From NCBI GenBank assembly GCA_022376925.1, contig JAIOJX010000031.1, positions 138,712,854 to 138,776,853 of the forward strand: a DNA stretch of 64,000 nucleotides. Direction: 5' to 3'. Below the pieces are notes generated by a model. The model saw only the letters and a list, made by a program, of their open reading frames with translations. It did no database searches and was not told the origin of the DNA. Every line of letters starts with the position of its first letter. The first letter of the stretch is position 1. This document shows positions 22,364 to 34,070 of the stretch, piece by piece. This DNA is from Tragulus kanchil (Eukaryota > Chordata > Mammalia > Artiodactyla > Tragulidae). The position numbers were made by a program, and so were the translations under genes.

Positions 22364-23318
22364 ACTCTCTGCAGAGACCTGGAAACGAGAGCAAACTCAT
22401 CGCCAGCAAACGGTTCTGCATTCTGCCCTTCTTATTACAGAAACACAGCAGCGGGGGCCATAACCCAACAGCTTCTACATGCGGTCTTGCCAGAGATGAA
22501 AAGGGATGCTGCCCTTAAGTACCCAGGGGAAGTCTGGAACCCACATGCAGACCCTCCACTGTGGCCCAGTGTCTGTTTATGGTCGCAAGTTTTACCATGT
22601 AAGCTGCAAAATTTGGCAATTTAACCCATGCCTTCTGTTTCCCCCAGGAAGTCCAATTCCCAAGACCTACTAGAAACTCTTCAAATAGTAGATAGTAATC
22701 GGCACATCCCTAGGGGTTTTCATGTCTGAACGAAGCAAACACTTGGAGGAGATTTGAATAATAACTCCGTAAGGTTCCTTCCTAAGCACTTCTGGGATAG
22801 CAGACAGGGAAATTCCTGGAATAAATAAGTAGAGCATTGATGACCCCAGAGGTAGCCTTTCAGGAAACAAACTCTAGATTGTCCTACGAATATACAAAAG
22901 ATTCAGTGCCAATGGTTTTGTCCTTGATGACATTGTCCTGCTTCAAGTTGTATTCTCTCCATTGTCATTCGACCACACTGAGCTGAGGTTCCAAGGGACA
23001 GGAGATAGTGAACAGTGACTCAGTGAACTATGGACCCACCAAAAGGGTGAAGTTCAGAGATAGATGGGTGGAAGTCTGGTCCAGAGAATCTGCCACTGAG
23101 TTCTTGCCTCCTATATCCAAGTGCCTTTCTGATGTCTCCATTTGGATGTCAAATAAGGATCTCAAACATCAAGACATTCAAGACAGGACACTTGATTTCT
23201 CATCTCAGGAGTAGGTAGACAGCTCAAGGTGAAACCCAAGAGTCATCTTTGAATCCTCCCTTTCTGTTTCTCTGCTGTGTAACACATTGTGTGTATGATA
23301 AGTGCATTTTTACTGTGG

Positions 23319-23536
23319 TGCATGCGAAGTCGCTTCAGTCATGTCCAACTTTTTGTGATCCCATGGACAATAGCCTTCCAGACTCCTCTGTTATGAGGTT
23401 CTCCAGGCAAGAAACCTGGTGTGGGTTGCCATGCCCTCCACCAGGGCATCTTCCTGACCCAGGGATCAAATCTACATCTCTTACGTCTCCTGCCTTGGCG
23501 GTGGGTTCTTTACTACTATCCCCACCTGGGTAGTCC
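23319..23536 (-). mobile_element. Bov-A2 SINE, complete
   Basis: Same insertion as 22199-22363 but running to its end ('ctttactactatccccacctgg'-like terminus). It interrupts an L2 element. Confidence 0.88.
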
Positions 23537-24305
23537 TATAACCCATTGGTCAGTCCTATAAACTCGACCTCCAAAATGTACCCCAATTCCATCCTCTTTT
23601 CATTTTTTCCCTGCCCCATCCTTGTTTGAGTGTCTATCATCTCCTCCTGACAACAGCAGTAGCTCAGATTATTTCCTCTGGTTCCACTCTTCCATGCCAC
23701 CCAACCCTGAACCATCCACTCCATACATGAACTAGAAACATCTTTCGAAAGCATAAATCAGACCATTTTTTTCCCATTACAACTCCAATGTCATATTATA
23801 AAAGCCCACAAGTTCGTATATGCTGTTTATCTTGACTAATTCTTCTTTTCCAACTCTCCCTTGGCTCAGTCCATTCAGGCCATACAGAAATTCTTCTTTA
23901 TTCTTTCAACTGAACTTGTTTCCATTCCCGGGCCTTTGTATTGGCAGACTCCTCTGCCTGAGTGGCTTTCTCTCAGCTCTTCACATGGCAAGGCTGACTC
24001 CTTTTCATTCACAGTATCAGCTAAGATGATATCATCCCTTCCTTTGTTTTGTTTTGTTTTGCTTTGTTTTCCTGAAATGCTAATCCAATCTACTGTAGCT
24101 CCATTTAAAGTGTTCTTTATACCACATTCACTCTCTGATACTATCTCATTAACTTGTTCACTTATATGTTTAGTTTCTGCTTTCTTATACTAGAACATAA
24201 GCTCTGTGGTCTAGTTGATGTCACTGATTGCTGTATCCCCAGGACCTAGAACAGTACTTGGTACATAGTAGGTTCTCAGTGAATATTTATTAAGTAGATT
24301 GCCCT
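23520..24305 (+). mobile_element. LINE-2 3' end, sense
   Basis: A long, diverged L2 match in the right order: 'aaagcataaatcagaccatt', 'gcctttgtattggcagactc', 'ctgtatccccaggacctaga' and the terminal 'ggtacatagtaggttctcag'. A (GTTTT)n stretch interrupts at about 24041-24070. No intact coding. Confidence 0.8.
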
Positions 24306-25400
24306 GGAAAGTAATTTCTCTGATTCAAGCACTGACATGGAGGTTCTGTGGCCACATTTCTTATTCCTGAAGGATCCAGGAGCTATTGTCTTGTGAAATG
24401 AACTTGTCCTTGGCCATCAGGGGAATCACAGAAGTGGGTCATATGAGCAAGCCTCTACCTGCTGTCCAGCCTCTCTGGTCCTTCTCAACCCTGTCCAAGT
24501 TCCGTTTTATGAATCTTGTTTTTATTCCATTTTCTTACTTTTGGAGCAAGTCTTTGCTGTGAGTTTCCAAAACTCATGTCTTAAATTTGGAAGCTGATTT
24601 TCCTGCCTGCAAACCCGGATCAGACACAAGGAAGCCTAAATTACAAAAAACAGCCAGAAAGTTGAGTTTTCATCAGTGAAGATAAAACTTGTTGTATTGA
24701 TTGGAGAAAGGGTAGTAGAGAAAGGGGAAGCATAAAACAGCCAGAAGCTCCCATTTCTGTGTAATTATAATCAACTCAGAGGTTTAGCTTTTCTGTTTCA
24801 TTACACTAGGGAAAAAAGAAAGAGCCAACTTAACCCCAGCTCACAACCTAACACACCTGCAGGTAATATAGCTCTAGCTTTCCAAACCTTTTTTTTTTTT
24901 TTTTTTAACTATTTTTCTTATTAAACTTGCTCTGGGTGAATCTCCATTGGCCTATTGATTTGAGTATTAGACTGTGTATCAAAGATATGAAAATACAAAT
25001 TGCTATTTCAGAGAGAAATAACCATCTTTATATTGTTTCTGTCTCTGGGGTTCTGAATATTCCCTGAGGTTACTAGGCCAAATAGAATCAGAACAAAGGC
25101 GTCTTCTTGGCAAATGTGAGGTAAATAGATTATCTGAGAGGATTCTGTGTAACTCTTTGGTGCTGATGGTAAAGGAGCCAGGAACAGGTCAAAGGTTTTT
25201 CTACTTATATCTTTTTTGACCATCGATTGTTGTTAGGGAGGGATTTGCATCAAGAAATTTCCTGGGTATGTTGTTTCAGTATTTAGATCTGGGTAGTGGT
25301 CTCTGTGGAGTCCTGTCTCCTGGTCAGCCACGATGCCGAGAGGCCCCATTCTGTCACCTCTTCTGTGTGTCAGAGGGCTGGTATACGCAATTGCCTTTGA
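24306..25400. other. unique sequence, no gene seen
   Basis: About 1.1 kb with a poly(T) run at 24891-24906. No confident repeat or coding sequence; frames are short. Confidence 0.5.
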
Positions 25401-25439
25401 CCAAGGTGAGATCAGCTCCTCAATGATGCAAGAGTGAGG

Positions 25440-26237
25440 CTCATCAAAACTACCATAAGGTATGACCTCATTGTCTACAAACAAAAAATGCTGGAGAGAG
25501 TGTGGAGAAAAGGGAACCCCGCCTACAGTCTTGGTAGGAACATAAACTGATACAGCCACCATGGAGAATATGGAGGTTTCTTAAAAAAAACTAAAAATAG
25601 AGTTACCATATGATCCAGCAATCCCACTTCTAGGCATATATCCAGAAAAACCATAATTTGAAAAACTACATGCACCCTTATGTTGATAACAGCACTATTT
25701 ACAATTGCCAAGACATGGAAACAATCTAAATGTCCATCAACAGAAGAATGGACAAAGAAGATATGGTATAAATATAATGGAGCATTAGTCATAAAAAGAC
25801 TAAAATTATGCCATTAGCAACAACACAGATGGACATAGAGATTATCATTCTAAGTGAAATAAGTCAGACAAAGACAAATATTCCATGATATCACTTAGGT
25901 GTGGAATCTAATAAATATAATACAAAATAATTTACTTACAAAAAAACCAGACTCATCAATCTTGAAATCAAATTCATGGCTACCAAAGAGGAAAGGAGGG
26001 AAGGAATAAATTTGGGATTAAGATATACACACTACTATAAATAAAATAGACCATCGATGAGAACTTACTGTACAGCATAGGGGACTCTACTTAATACTCT
26101 GTAATAACCCATATGGGAAAAGAACCTGAAAAAGAATAGATATATGTATGTATATGATTGACCCACTTTTCTGTCCACCTGAAACTAACATAATGTGATA
26201 AATCATCTATACTCCAATATAAAATTTTTAAAAATTA
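25440..26237 (+). mobile_element. LINE-1 3' end, sense
   Basis: A near-continuous L1 3' end: 'atgctggagagagtgtggag', 'agttaccatatgatccagca', 'tctaaatgtccatcaacaga' and the terminal 'aatcatctatactccaat' followed by an A-rich stretch. Frame is lost repeatedly, and the 5' part is absent (typical 5' truncation). Confidence 0.93.
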
Positions 26238-26690
26238 CATTTATACAAAAAAGTGAAGGGCAGAGGGTAACAGAGGTTGTGATGGAGGAAAAGTGGGAGA
26301 GAGGGAGGAAGGAGTGGTTAGCAGGTGAATTTTCTGCTGATTCTTAGAAAGCAAGCCAAAGAGCTTTTGGACAGAGCTGGAACATGGTTCAGTCCACGGA
26401 TCTTGAAGACAGCACCAGTCCTCGACGCGCTGATAGTCGTTCTCCTTTATCTGCACTGCTTTAGACTTGAGCCTCAGTGTGGGGAACAATGGTGCAGAAC
26501 ATGGCCTGGAACAAGATGTCTGGCTGCTGGGCATGTGGAACCAAAATATAGCTGACGCTCTGCTCACCACTGTCCCATGTAGACCTAGCTCAGAGCTGGG
26601 TCAGTCCTAATGAAGGAGTGCCTTTTAAACTAGTTCTTTTTGTAATAGACCTCCCAGCTGAGTTGTCTTTGTATAATTTTCACAAAGACC
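26238..26690. other. unique sequence, no gene seen
   Basis: About 450 bp downstream of the L1 tail, with a purine-rich start. The frames of up to about 110 codons on each strand have no recognisable domain. Confidence 0.45.
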
Positions 26691-26699
26691 CAGTATGTT

Positions 26700-28154
26700 C
26701 TGGTAGCTGCTCTGAATTTACAATTCCACCTTTCATGCTCAAACCGTTTGCTTTCATCTCACCTTTGCGGAGTACCCAAACCAGGATGCTCTTCACCTTC
26801 TTCATGTCAATATAATTCCCACCAGTGGCTCTTTTTTCCATGTTCAATATTGTACTTTTCATCTTTGGAAGCTCAGTTTGGGTCTTTTTACATTTTCTAT
26901 GTATGTTCCGAATCTACACTTGCTTGCTTCTGCCTTCTTGGACATATGGAATATATTTATGTTAGATATTTTAGTGTCCTTGTCTATGATCTATATCGTC
27001 TATATAATTTCGGGATCTATTTCTGTTGGCTGATTTTTATTGGTTGTAGTTTCCTGATTCTTTGGATGTCTGGTAATTTTTAACTGAATCGCAGACCACT
27101 GTGAATTTTACCTTGCTGTGTGCTGAATTACTTTTATTTTCTTAATGTCCTTGAGCTCTGTTCTGAGACTTATTTAAATTATATGGAAACAGTTTGATCC
27201 TGTTAAAACTTCCTTTAAATTTTGTCTTCCTCAAATCCTTCAAGAAAGTGTTAGTTGTTCAGTCACGTCTGACTCTTGGCAACTCCAATGACTGAGGAGA
27301 TCATCAGGCTCCTCAGTCCATGGGATTCTCTAGGCAAGAATACTGGAATGGGTTGTCATTCCCTCTGCAGGGGGTCTTCCTGACCCAGGGATTGAATCCA
27401 CATCTCCTACTTTGTGGGCAGATTCTTTACTGTCTGAACTACCAGGGAAGCTCTTGCAAATCTTTAGTATAGAGCTAGTTTACCTTAATAATGAGGCAAT
27501 ATCCTTCTGAGTGCTCTACCTGCAGCCCTGCATATTATGAGCTTTCCCTGTTCTAGATTTTAGGAATGTGAACTATTCTCAGTGTTGTTTGGGCCCTGGG
27601 AATTATTCTTCTTGTTCATTTGCAGTGGTCTTTCCCCAGCCTTGGAGAGTCTCCCTACACATACGTGCAATTCTGTACTCTGCTGAATACTAGAGTTCTC
27701 CCTGGAGTCCCCTCTGTGTAGGCCTTTCCTCTGTAACACTCCACTCTGAAAACCCTGGACCCTTGGCTTCTCCAAATTTCCATATATCTCTTCAACTCGG
27801 AGAGACCACTAGGCTCTGCTTTAGCCGTCCCTCCCTGTGCTACATCCTGTAAACTCAATGCAGGCAGCACACTCAGTAGGTTTGCTCTCTCTTTTTCAGA
27901 AATCCTTCATCACCTGTAGAGCAATGTCTGAAAACCATTGTTTCATATATTTTGTCTGGACTTCTGGCTGTTGAATGTGAGAGGATAAATCTTCTTTCTG
28001 TTTCTTTATCTTGGCTGGAAGCTAAAGTGCTATCAATTTATAAAATGATTTTCTCTCATCCAAATATATGTTGCTTTTCACAATTTGAAGTACATGTTTT
28101 ATTTGTTTGCTTTGACCACAGCCAGGTGTCTCCAATGGGACAGGTATTACACAC
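26700..28154 (-). mobile_element. ancient L1-type element, antisense (subfamily unsure)
   Basis: Ordered matches to a common mammalian repeat that I associate with the L1 lineage (L1M or HAL1 type): 'tttcatctttggaagctcag', 'gatgtctggtaatttttaac', 'ttctgagtgctctacctgca' and 'aaaaccattgtttcatatat'. A Bov-A2 SINE interrupts it at 27247-27452. Orientation is given as I remember the consensus; this could be wrong. The second copy is at 28154-29270. Confidence 0.5.
27247..27452 (-). mobile_element. Bov-A2 SINE
   Basis: Antisense Bov-A2, starting 'gtgttagttgttcagtcacg' and ending 'ctgaactaccagggaagct'. It is duplicated as part of the larger unit at 28404-28609. Confidence 0.92.
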
Positions 28155-28403
28155 GTCTATATAATTTCGGGATCTATTTCTGTTGGCTGATTTTTATTGG
28201 TTGTAGTTTCCTGATTCTTTGGATGTCTGGTAATTTTTAACTGAATCGCAGACCACTGTGAATTTTACCTTGCTGTGTGCTGAATTACTTTTATTTTCTT
28301 AATGTCCTTGAGCTCTGTTCTGAGACTTATTTAAATTATATGGAAACAGTTTGATCCTGTTAAAACTTCCTTTAAATTTTGTCTTCCTCAAATCCTTCAA
28401 GAA

Positions 28404-28609
28404 AGTGTTAGTTGTTCAGTCACGTCTGACTCTTGGCAACTCCAATGACTGAGGAGATCATCAGGCTCCTCAGTCCATGGGATTCTCTAGGCAAGAATAC
28501 TGGAATGGGTTGTCATTCCCTCTGCAGGGGGTCTTCCTGACCCAGGGATTGAATCCACATCTCCTACTTTGTGGGCAGATTCTTTACTGTCTGAACTACC
28601 AGGGAAGCT
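28404..28609 (-). mobile_element. Bov-A2 SINE, duplicated copy
   Basis: Second copy of the SINE at 27247-27452, carried by duplication 9 and not by an independent insertion, since both flanks match too. Confidence 0.92.
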
Positions 28610-29311
28610 CTTGCAAATCTTTAGTATAGAGCTAGTTTACCTTAATAATGAGGCAATATCCTTCTGAGTGCTCTACCTGCAGCCCTGCATATTATGAGCT
28701 TTCCCTGTTCTAGATTTTAGGAATGTGAACTATTCTCAGTGTTGTTTGGGCCCTGGGAATTATTCTTCTTGTTCATTTGCAGTGGTCTTTCCCCAGCCTT
28801 GGAGAGTCTCCCTACACATACGTGCAATTCTGTACTCTGCTGAATACTAGAGTTCTCCCTGGAGTCCCCTCTGTGTAGGCCTTTCCTCTGTAACACTCCA
28901 CTCTGAAAACCCTGGACCCTTGGCTTCTCCAAATTTCCATATATCTCTTCAACTCGGAGAGACCACTAGGCTCTGCTTTAGCCGTCCCTCCCTGTGCTAC
29001 ATCCTGTAAACTCAATGCAGGCAGCACACTCAGTAGGTTTGCTCTCTCTTTTTCAGAAATCCTTCATCACCTGTAGAGCAATGTCTGAAAACCATTGTTT
29101 CATATATTTTGTCTGGACTTCTGGCTGTTGAATGTGAGAGGATAAATCTTCTTTCTGTTTCTTTATCTTGGCTGGAAGCTAAAGTGCTATCAATTTATAA
29201 AATGATTTTCTCTCATCCAAATATATGTTGCTTTTCACAATTTGAAGTACATGTTTTATTTGTTTGCTTTGACCACAGCCAGGTGTCTCCAATGGGACAG
29301 GTATTACACAC

Positions 29312-29570
29312 CTGTTGTAAAGGTGAAAGAACTAAGGGCCAATGAGTTAAAGGTGCCTGTCTTAGAAGCTCATGGGGTGGGTGAATGGCAGAGCTTGTAC
29401 CCAGAACCCAAGCCCCCTATGTGTTCATGTCCTACTGGACACTGTGCATCTCTCTCCTCTTTAGGTCTCATTTGTCATCCACCTCCCCAGAGACTCAGCC
29501 CTGATTGTCCATGAGAACCAGTGTACCAATCACACGTGATTTTAGAGATCAAATTTGTCAATACTCTTCT
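29312..29570. other. unique sequence, nothing recognised
   Basis: Short single-copy spacer between duplication 9 and a BovB-derived element. Confidence 0.4.
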
Positions 29571-29865
29571 TTAGTTCAGTTCAGTCTCTCAGTCACGTCT
29601 CTTTGCAACCCCATGGACTGCAGCACGCCAGGCTTCCCTGTCCTTCATCATCTCCCAGAGCTTGCTCAAACTCATGTCCATTGATTCAGTGATGCCATCC
29701 AACCATCTCATCCTCTTTTGTCCCCTCCTTCTGCCTTCAATTTTTCCCAGCATCAGGGTCTTTTCCAAAGAGTCATCTCTTTGCATCATGTGGCCAAAGT
29801 ATTGGAGTTTCAGCATCAGCATCAGTCCTTCCATTGAATATTCAGGGTTGATTTCTTAGGGGCTC
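29571..29865 (-). pseudogene. BovB/ART2A remnant with reverse-transcriptase C-terminus
   Basis: Antisense BovB-derived sequence starting 'agttcagttcagtctctcag'. The minus-strand frame at 29589-29834 reads through the words '[19 protein letters not shown]' and '[14 protein letters not shown]', typical of the RTE-type BovB reverse transcriptase C-terminus as found in ART2A elements. It is a 5'-truncated fragment without the catalytic domain. Confidence 0.9.
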
Positions 29866-29869
29866 AGTA

Positions 29870-30525
29870 AATGTTTCTTGAATGAACAGAAAAGACAACA
29901 AGTTTCTCAAGGACAAAAACTCTTCAACCTCCAAGGGTTCAGGCGAGGTTTTCTTGGACATATGTTCCTGCTACCCCATGTGTGCCTTTAAGAGTCTCAG
30001 TCCAAAGTGACAGAAAATCTGAATTAAACTGGTTAAAGTAAAAATTAGAATTGATCCCTTACCCAGTAAGGTTGGCTTCAGGCATGACTGACTTCAGCTG
30101 CTCAAATGCTCCTTGGTCACATATTGGCTTGGCTTTCCTGCATGGGCTTTACCCCTAGACAGGTTCTCCTCATTAGGTTCCAGACTGGTCCCAAAGTGGG
30201 CCATGAGCCCACCTCCATGAAAGGAGAACATCCATTTTCAGTATTTCCAAAGTTTCAGATTTTACCCTTATTGGAAGAGTTTAAATCCCCTCCTCACCCT
30301 TGAACAGATCACCATGGCCAAAGGGATGGAATGTGATGATTGGCCAAGTCTAGAGTAAGTGTTGATGTTTGGAATAAATGGGCATGAGGTGTTAGTCACA
30401 CCTTAACACATTGGTGGGGAGTGCAGAATGGATCCTTCTCTAGCGGACAGTGAAGTAAGCATTACCAGAACAAGGGCAGAATGAGTTTGGGTAGGCAGAA
30501 ACAATAGCTGTTCACTGAGGGCTCT
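29870..30525. other. unique sequence, no gene seen
   Basis: About 650 bp. The part near 29998-30060 resembles the unnamed old repeat also glimpsed near 6280 and 38690 ('agtgacagaaaatctgaatt'). No coding evidence. Confidence 0.4.
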
Positions 30526-30526
30526 T

Positions 30527-30530
<4 letters not shown>

Positions 30531-30564
<34 letters not shown>

Positions 30565-30621
30565 AGAGAGAGAGAGAAAGAGAGAGAGACACACAGAGAG
30601 AGAGACAGAGAGACAGAGAGA
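30531..30621. repeat. compound (TG)n/(AG)n microsatellite
   Basis: (TG)n at about 30531-30561 passes directly into (AG)n with AC and AAAG interruptions to about 30621. Likely polymorphic; not regulatory on this evidence. Confidence 0.95.
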
Positions 30622-30956
30622 TGATGGGTACCTGAGACGTTCTCTGATAAGAAATGCTTTCGAAGTGTTTCTAGAACCATATGACCAAGTGTGACCTCTT
30701 TGGAAAGACTCCTGGTGCCCACGGAAGGGAAATCACCCAGAGGAGAAAATCCATTCCCAGATGAACTGAGTCCATTTCTGAGCTCCTGGTTGCCCACACA
30801 TAGGATCAAATCAAACATTTTGTAGCTCAGCCAAGACTTCATTATCTTATCCACTTGTGGAGGTGAAAGCTCAGGGTTAGAAGGGAGAAGAAAATTCTCA
30901 GGCCAACTCATTTATTCATAATCTATGTGCTGAGAACCTACCACATGTCCACATGC
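30622..30956. other. unique sequence, nothing recognised
   Basis: Single-copy spacer. The end (about 30910-30950) has a faint L2-like 'tttattcataatctatgtgc'. Confidence 0.4.
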
Positions 30957-31509
30957 CAGACATCACCCTTAAGGCTGTGCTTGACTGGGCATTGAGGCTC
31001 ACTGGACAATAGGCTTGGGAAGCACAGTTCTATGGGGTTTGAAGTTCTGGCCCAGGGAGCAGAGTTGGCAGGCTGCCTACCCCAGGATTCTGGGAAAGAT
31101 ATGCATGTATGTTGCACACTCCTAGCCTCTAAGACCACACTGTGATCTAGAAGGAGGATGAGATGATGGTCAGTGGTGTGGTTCAGATCTTGGGTTCTTG
31201 GATGCTTGTGTTTCTTGGCTTCTCTGGGATGGTCTGCACTAAACCCTGGGAGATCAGAGCAGCAGGAATGGCTCTGGCTCTGTTTCTTGATTCTTGGTGC
31301 CTTGTAGTTCTAACACCCTCCCCACTTCCTCCACCTACTCTTCAAGGTCCAGCTCCAGAAAGCCTCCAGAAAGCCTCTCCAATTTCCAGATTAATCTCTC
31401 TCCTCCAGTTTCCCATAGAGTCTTGACCTCCTTCTGGCTTAGTTCACAGTCCTCAATGGTGATAATGATAGTAATGATGACTGAGGATGCTGCTGCTGAT
31501 GACAACACA

Positions 31510-31636
31510 GATGCCATTTACCAAGCAGATGCTACCTGCTGAGGATTGTACCTGCATTATCTGATTGGGTCCTCACTACACCCCTGAGGTAAGCATTGTT
31601 GTCACCTCATTCTCCTGAGAAGAAAACGGCAGCAGC
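31510..31636 (-). repeat. MIR element, antisense
   Basis: The order of 'tttaccaagcagatgctacc', 'cctgcattatctgattgggt', 'cctcactacacccctgaggt' matches the complement of the MIR 3' half. The second copy at 32631-32757 carries the clustered substitutions. Confidence 0.65.
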
Positions 31637-31637
31637 A

Positions 31638-31765
31638 GGGCTTCCCTGGGGGTCTAGTGGCCAGGATTCCAGGCTTTCACTGCCATGGCAGGGTATAATC
31701 CCTGGTCAGTCCCATGATCCTGCATGCCCATGAGGCACAGCCCAGACAAACAAACAATTAAAATC
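31638..31765 (+). mobile_element. tRNA-derived SINE (Bov-tA/CHR class), partial
   Basis: Head 'gggcttccctgggggtctag' and the SINE-like body to 'aggcacagcccagacaaac', with an A-rich end. The second copy is at 32759-32886. Confidence 0.75.
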
Positions 31766-32758
31766 CCCAATATCTTTAAAGTGAAAGGAAGAAAGAAAGA
31801 AAACAGTAGCACCAAAACCATAGAGACTGGATTTCCTGCTCAAGAAATGCAACTGATGTCTACAATGACTTTCTGGTTGATCATAGGTTAAGCCAAGCTG
31901 GGATATTGAACGATCTCCTTCCAGAGCTCTGCTTATAAGCATACTGCACTCCTCTTAGGTGAGATGGTGCCCATCCTCCCCAACAGCCTGGAGGAAGACC
32001 AGGTCTCTCTCACCTTCTCACTCTCACAGTGCCCAGGATGCTGTTCAGCACCTAGCCAGGATACCAAGAAAACCATCCAGACATCACCCTTAAGGCTGTG
32101 CTTGACTGGGCATTGAGGCTCACTGGACAATAGGCTTGGGAAGCACAGTTCTATGGGGTTTGAAGTTCTGGCCCAGGGAGCAGAGTTGGCAGGCTGCCTA
32201 CCCCAGGATTCTGGGAAAGATATGCATGTATGTTGCACACTCCTAGCCTCTAAGACCACACTGTGATCTAGAAGGAGGATGAGATGATGGTCAGTGGTGT
32301 GGTTCAGATCTTGGGTTCTTGGATGCTTGTGTTTCTTGGCTTCTCTGGGATGGTCTGCACTAAACCCTGGGAGATCAGAGCAGCAGGAATGGCTCTGGCT
32401 CTGTTTCTTGATTCTTGGTGCCTTGTAGTTCTAACACCCTCCCCACTTCCTCCACCTACTCTTCAAGGTCCAGCTCCAGAAAGCCTCCAGAAAGCCTCTC
32501 CAATTTCCAGATTAATCTCTCTCCTCCAGTTTCCCATAGAGTCTTGACCTCCTTCTGGCTTAGTTCACAGTCCTCAATGGTGATAATGATAGTAATGATG
32601 ACTGAGGATGCTGCTGCTGATGACAACACAGATGCCATTTACCAAGCAGATGCTACCTGCTGAGGATTGTACCTGCATTATCTGATTGGGTCCTCACTAC
32701 ACCCCTGAGGGTAGCATCGTTGTCCCCTCGTGCTCCTGCGAAGACAACGCCAGCAGCA

Positions 32759-32886
32759 GGGCTTCCCTGGGGGTCTAGTGGCCAGGATTCCAGGCTTTCA
32801 CTGCCATGGCAGGGTATAATCCCTGGTCAGTCCCATGATCCTGCATGCCCATGAGGCACAGCCCAGACAAACAAACAATTAAAATC
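32759..32886 (+). mobile_element. tRNA-derived SINE, duplicated copy
   Basis: Same insertion as 31638-31765, carried by duplication 10. Confidence 0.75.
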
Positions 32887-33199
32887 CCCAATATCTTTAA
32901 AGTGAAAGGAAGAAAGAAAGAAAACAGTAGCACCAAAACCATAGAGACTGGATTTCCTGCTCAAGAAATGCAACTGATGTCTACAATGACTTTCTGGTTG
33001 ATCATAGGTTAAGCCAAGCTGGGATATTGAACGATCTCCTTCCAGAGCTCTGCTTATAAGCATACTGCACTCCTCTTAGGTGAGATGGTGCCCATCCTCC
33101 CCAACAGCCTGGAGGAAGACCAGGTCTCTCTCACCTTCTCACTCTCACAGTGCCCAGGATGCTGTTCAGCACCTAGCCAGGATACCAAGAAAACCATCC

Positions 33200-33848
33200 C
33201 TGAGTTAAGTGTCTGGATCTGTAACCTATACCCTGAGATAGAAATGCAGTTGTTTACATCAAAGCTTCTCTCCCAGGCTCTTTTCCTGCATTGAGACTAA
33301 TAGCTCATGTAAACGGTATTAATCTTCTGGAAGAGCCAGCTTCCTTGGCAGAGGGGCTACGAGGCTCTCAGCTCAGGATCTCCCTGCACAGGAGAGTTGG
33401 CTGTGGCATCTTGGCTGAGCATGGCCCTTCTGCCCCTCATCATCCATGGAACTAGTGGCCTGTCACTGTTAGAAACATGTCACTGCTCTCAGTATCAGCG
33501 TCTTGAGGGAGGAGTTGGTGGACTTTCTCTGGGGCCAGCCAGCCAGGGTTATGAACTGAGGCCTAGAGGCGTAAATCCACAGCCAAGTTCAGGAAGGTTA
33601 AGGTGTGGAGTAGTGTCAGAAACTCAGCTCAAGATGACTCAAACACAGGATGACTGTTTCATATTCCTGGAGGCCATGGGGAGGTCTCCAGAGGCTCAGG
33701 TGATGTTGCCTTTTCTCTGTCTCTCTGATTTCTTCAATCCTCTCTGAGTGTTCGCCTCAATTTCTCCCACCACTGATGGACTCTTTCCTTACAGCGCCAG
33801 GAGAGTCGTCATTGCCTCATCCAACTCTAGGTTTAATATCACCTAATT
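33200..33848. other. unique sequence, no gene seen
   Basis: About 650 bp. A 116-codon plus-strand frame at 33397-33747 shows no domain, signal peptide or codon pattern I can defend. Confidence 0.45.
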
Positions 33849-34070
33849 GGCAATGGGCTTCCCTGATGGCTCAGTGTAAAAGAACCTTCCTGCCAATGTA
33901 GGAGATGCGGGTTTGATATCTGGGTCGGGAAGACCCCCTGGAGAAGGAAATGGCAACCCACTCCAGTATCCTTGCCTGGGAAATCCCATGGACAGAGGAA
34001 CCTGGAGGGCTACCATCCACGGGGTCACAAAGGAGTTGGGCATGACTTAGTGAGTGAGCAACAATAATTC
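33849..34070 (+). mobile_element. Bov-A2 SINE, sense
   Basis: Starts 'gggcttccctgatggctcag', has the central 'ggagaaggaaatggcaaccc', and ends 'catgacttagtgagtgagca'. It lies in sense orientation. Possible imperfect target repeats around 'aattggcaatg' and 'aattctgcaatg'. Confidence 0.93.

Larger units (their letters stand above)
21247..23483. repeat. tandem duplication 8 (shift 1120 bp)
   Basis: Copy 1 is 21247-22363 and copy 2 is 22367-23483. The first 95 bases of copy 2 carry about nine substitutions and no indels (for example 'cagacacctgg' to 'cagagacctgg', 'cttttttcag' to 'cttattacag'), then identity is restored. Copy 1 ends inside a Bov-A2 SINE that is complete in copy 2. Confidence 0.97.
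26997..29311. repeat. tandem duplication 9 (shift 1157 bp)
   Basis: Copy 1 is 26997-28154 and copy 2 is 28154-29311, directly abutting with no linker and no length change along the unit. The only clue to the join is that 'gtattacacac' is followed by 'gtctatataa' in copy 1 and by 'ctgttgtaaagg' in copy 2. The whole unit lies in repetitive DNA and includes a full SINE. Confidence 0.98.
30957..33199. repeat. tandem duplication 10 (shift 1121 bp)
   Basis: Copy 1 is 30957-32078 and copy 2 is 32078-33199; they abut. The shift is constant at 1121 throughout. Identity is almost complete except for a tight block of about nine substitutions, at 31590-31630 versus 32711-32751, inside MIR-like sequence. 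A tRNA-class SINE follows that block in both copies. Confidence 0.97.

Noticed and set aside
29589..29834. Host gene with '[11 protein letters not shown]' motif
   Set aside because: This is the well-known BovB/ART2A reverse-transcriptase C-terminal remnant found in many copies in ruminant genomes.
30531..30621. Regulatory Z-DNA element at the TG/AG repeat
   Set aside because: No promoter, exon or conservation evidence nearby. A compound microsatellite is the simpler description.
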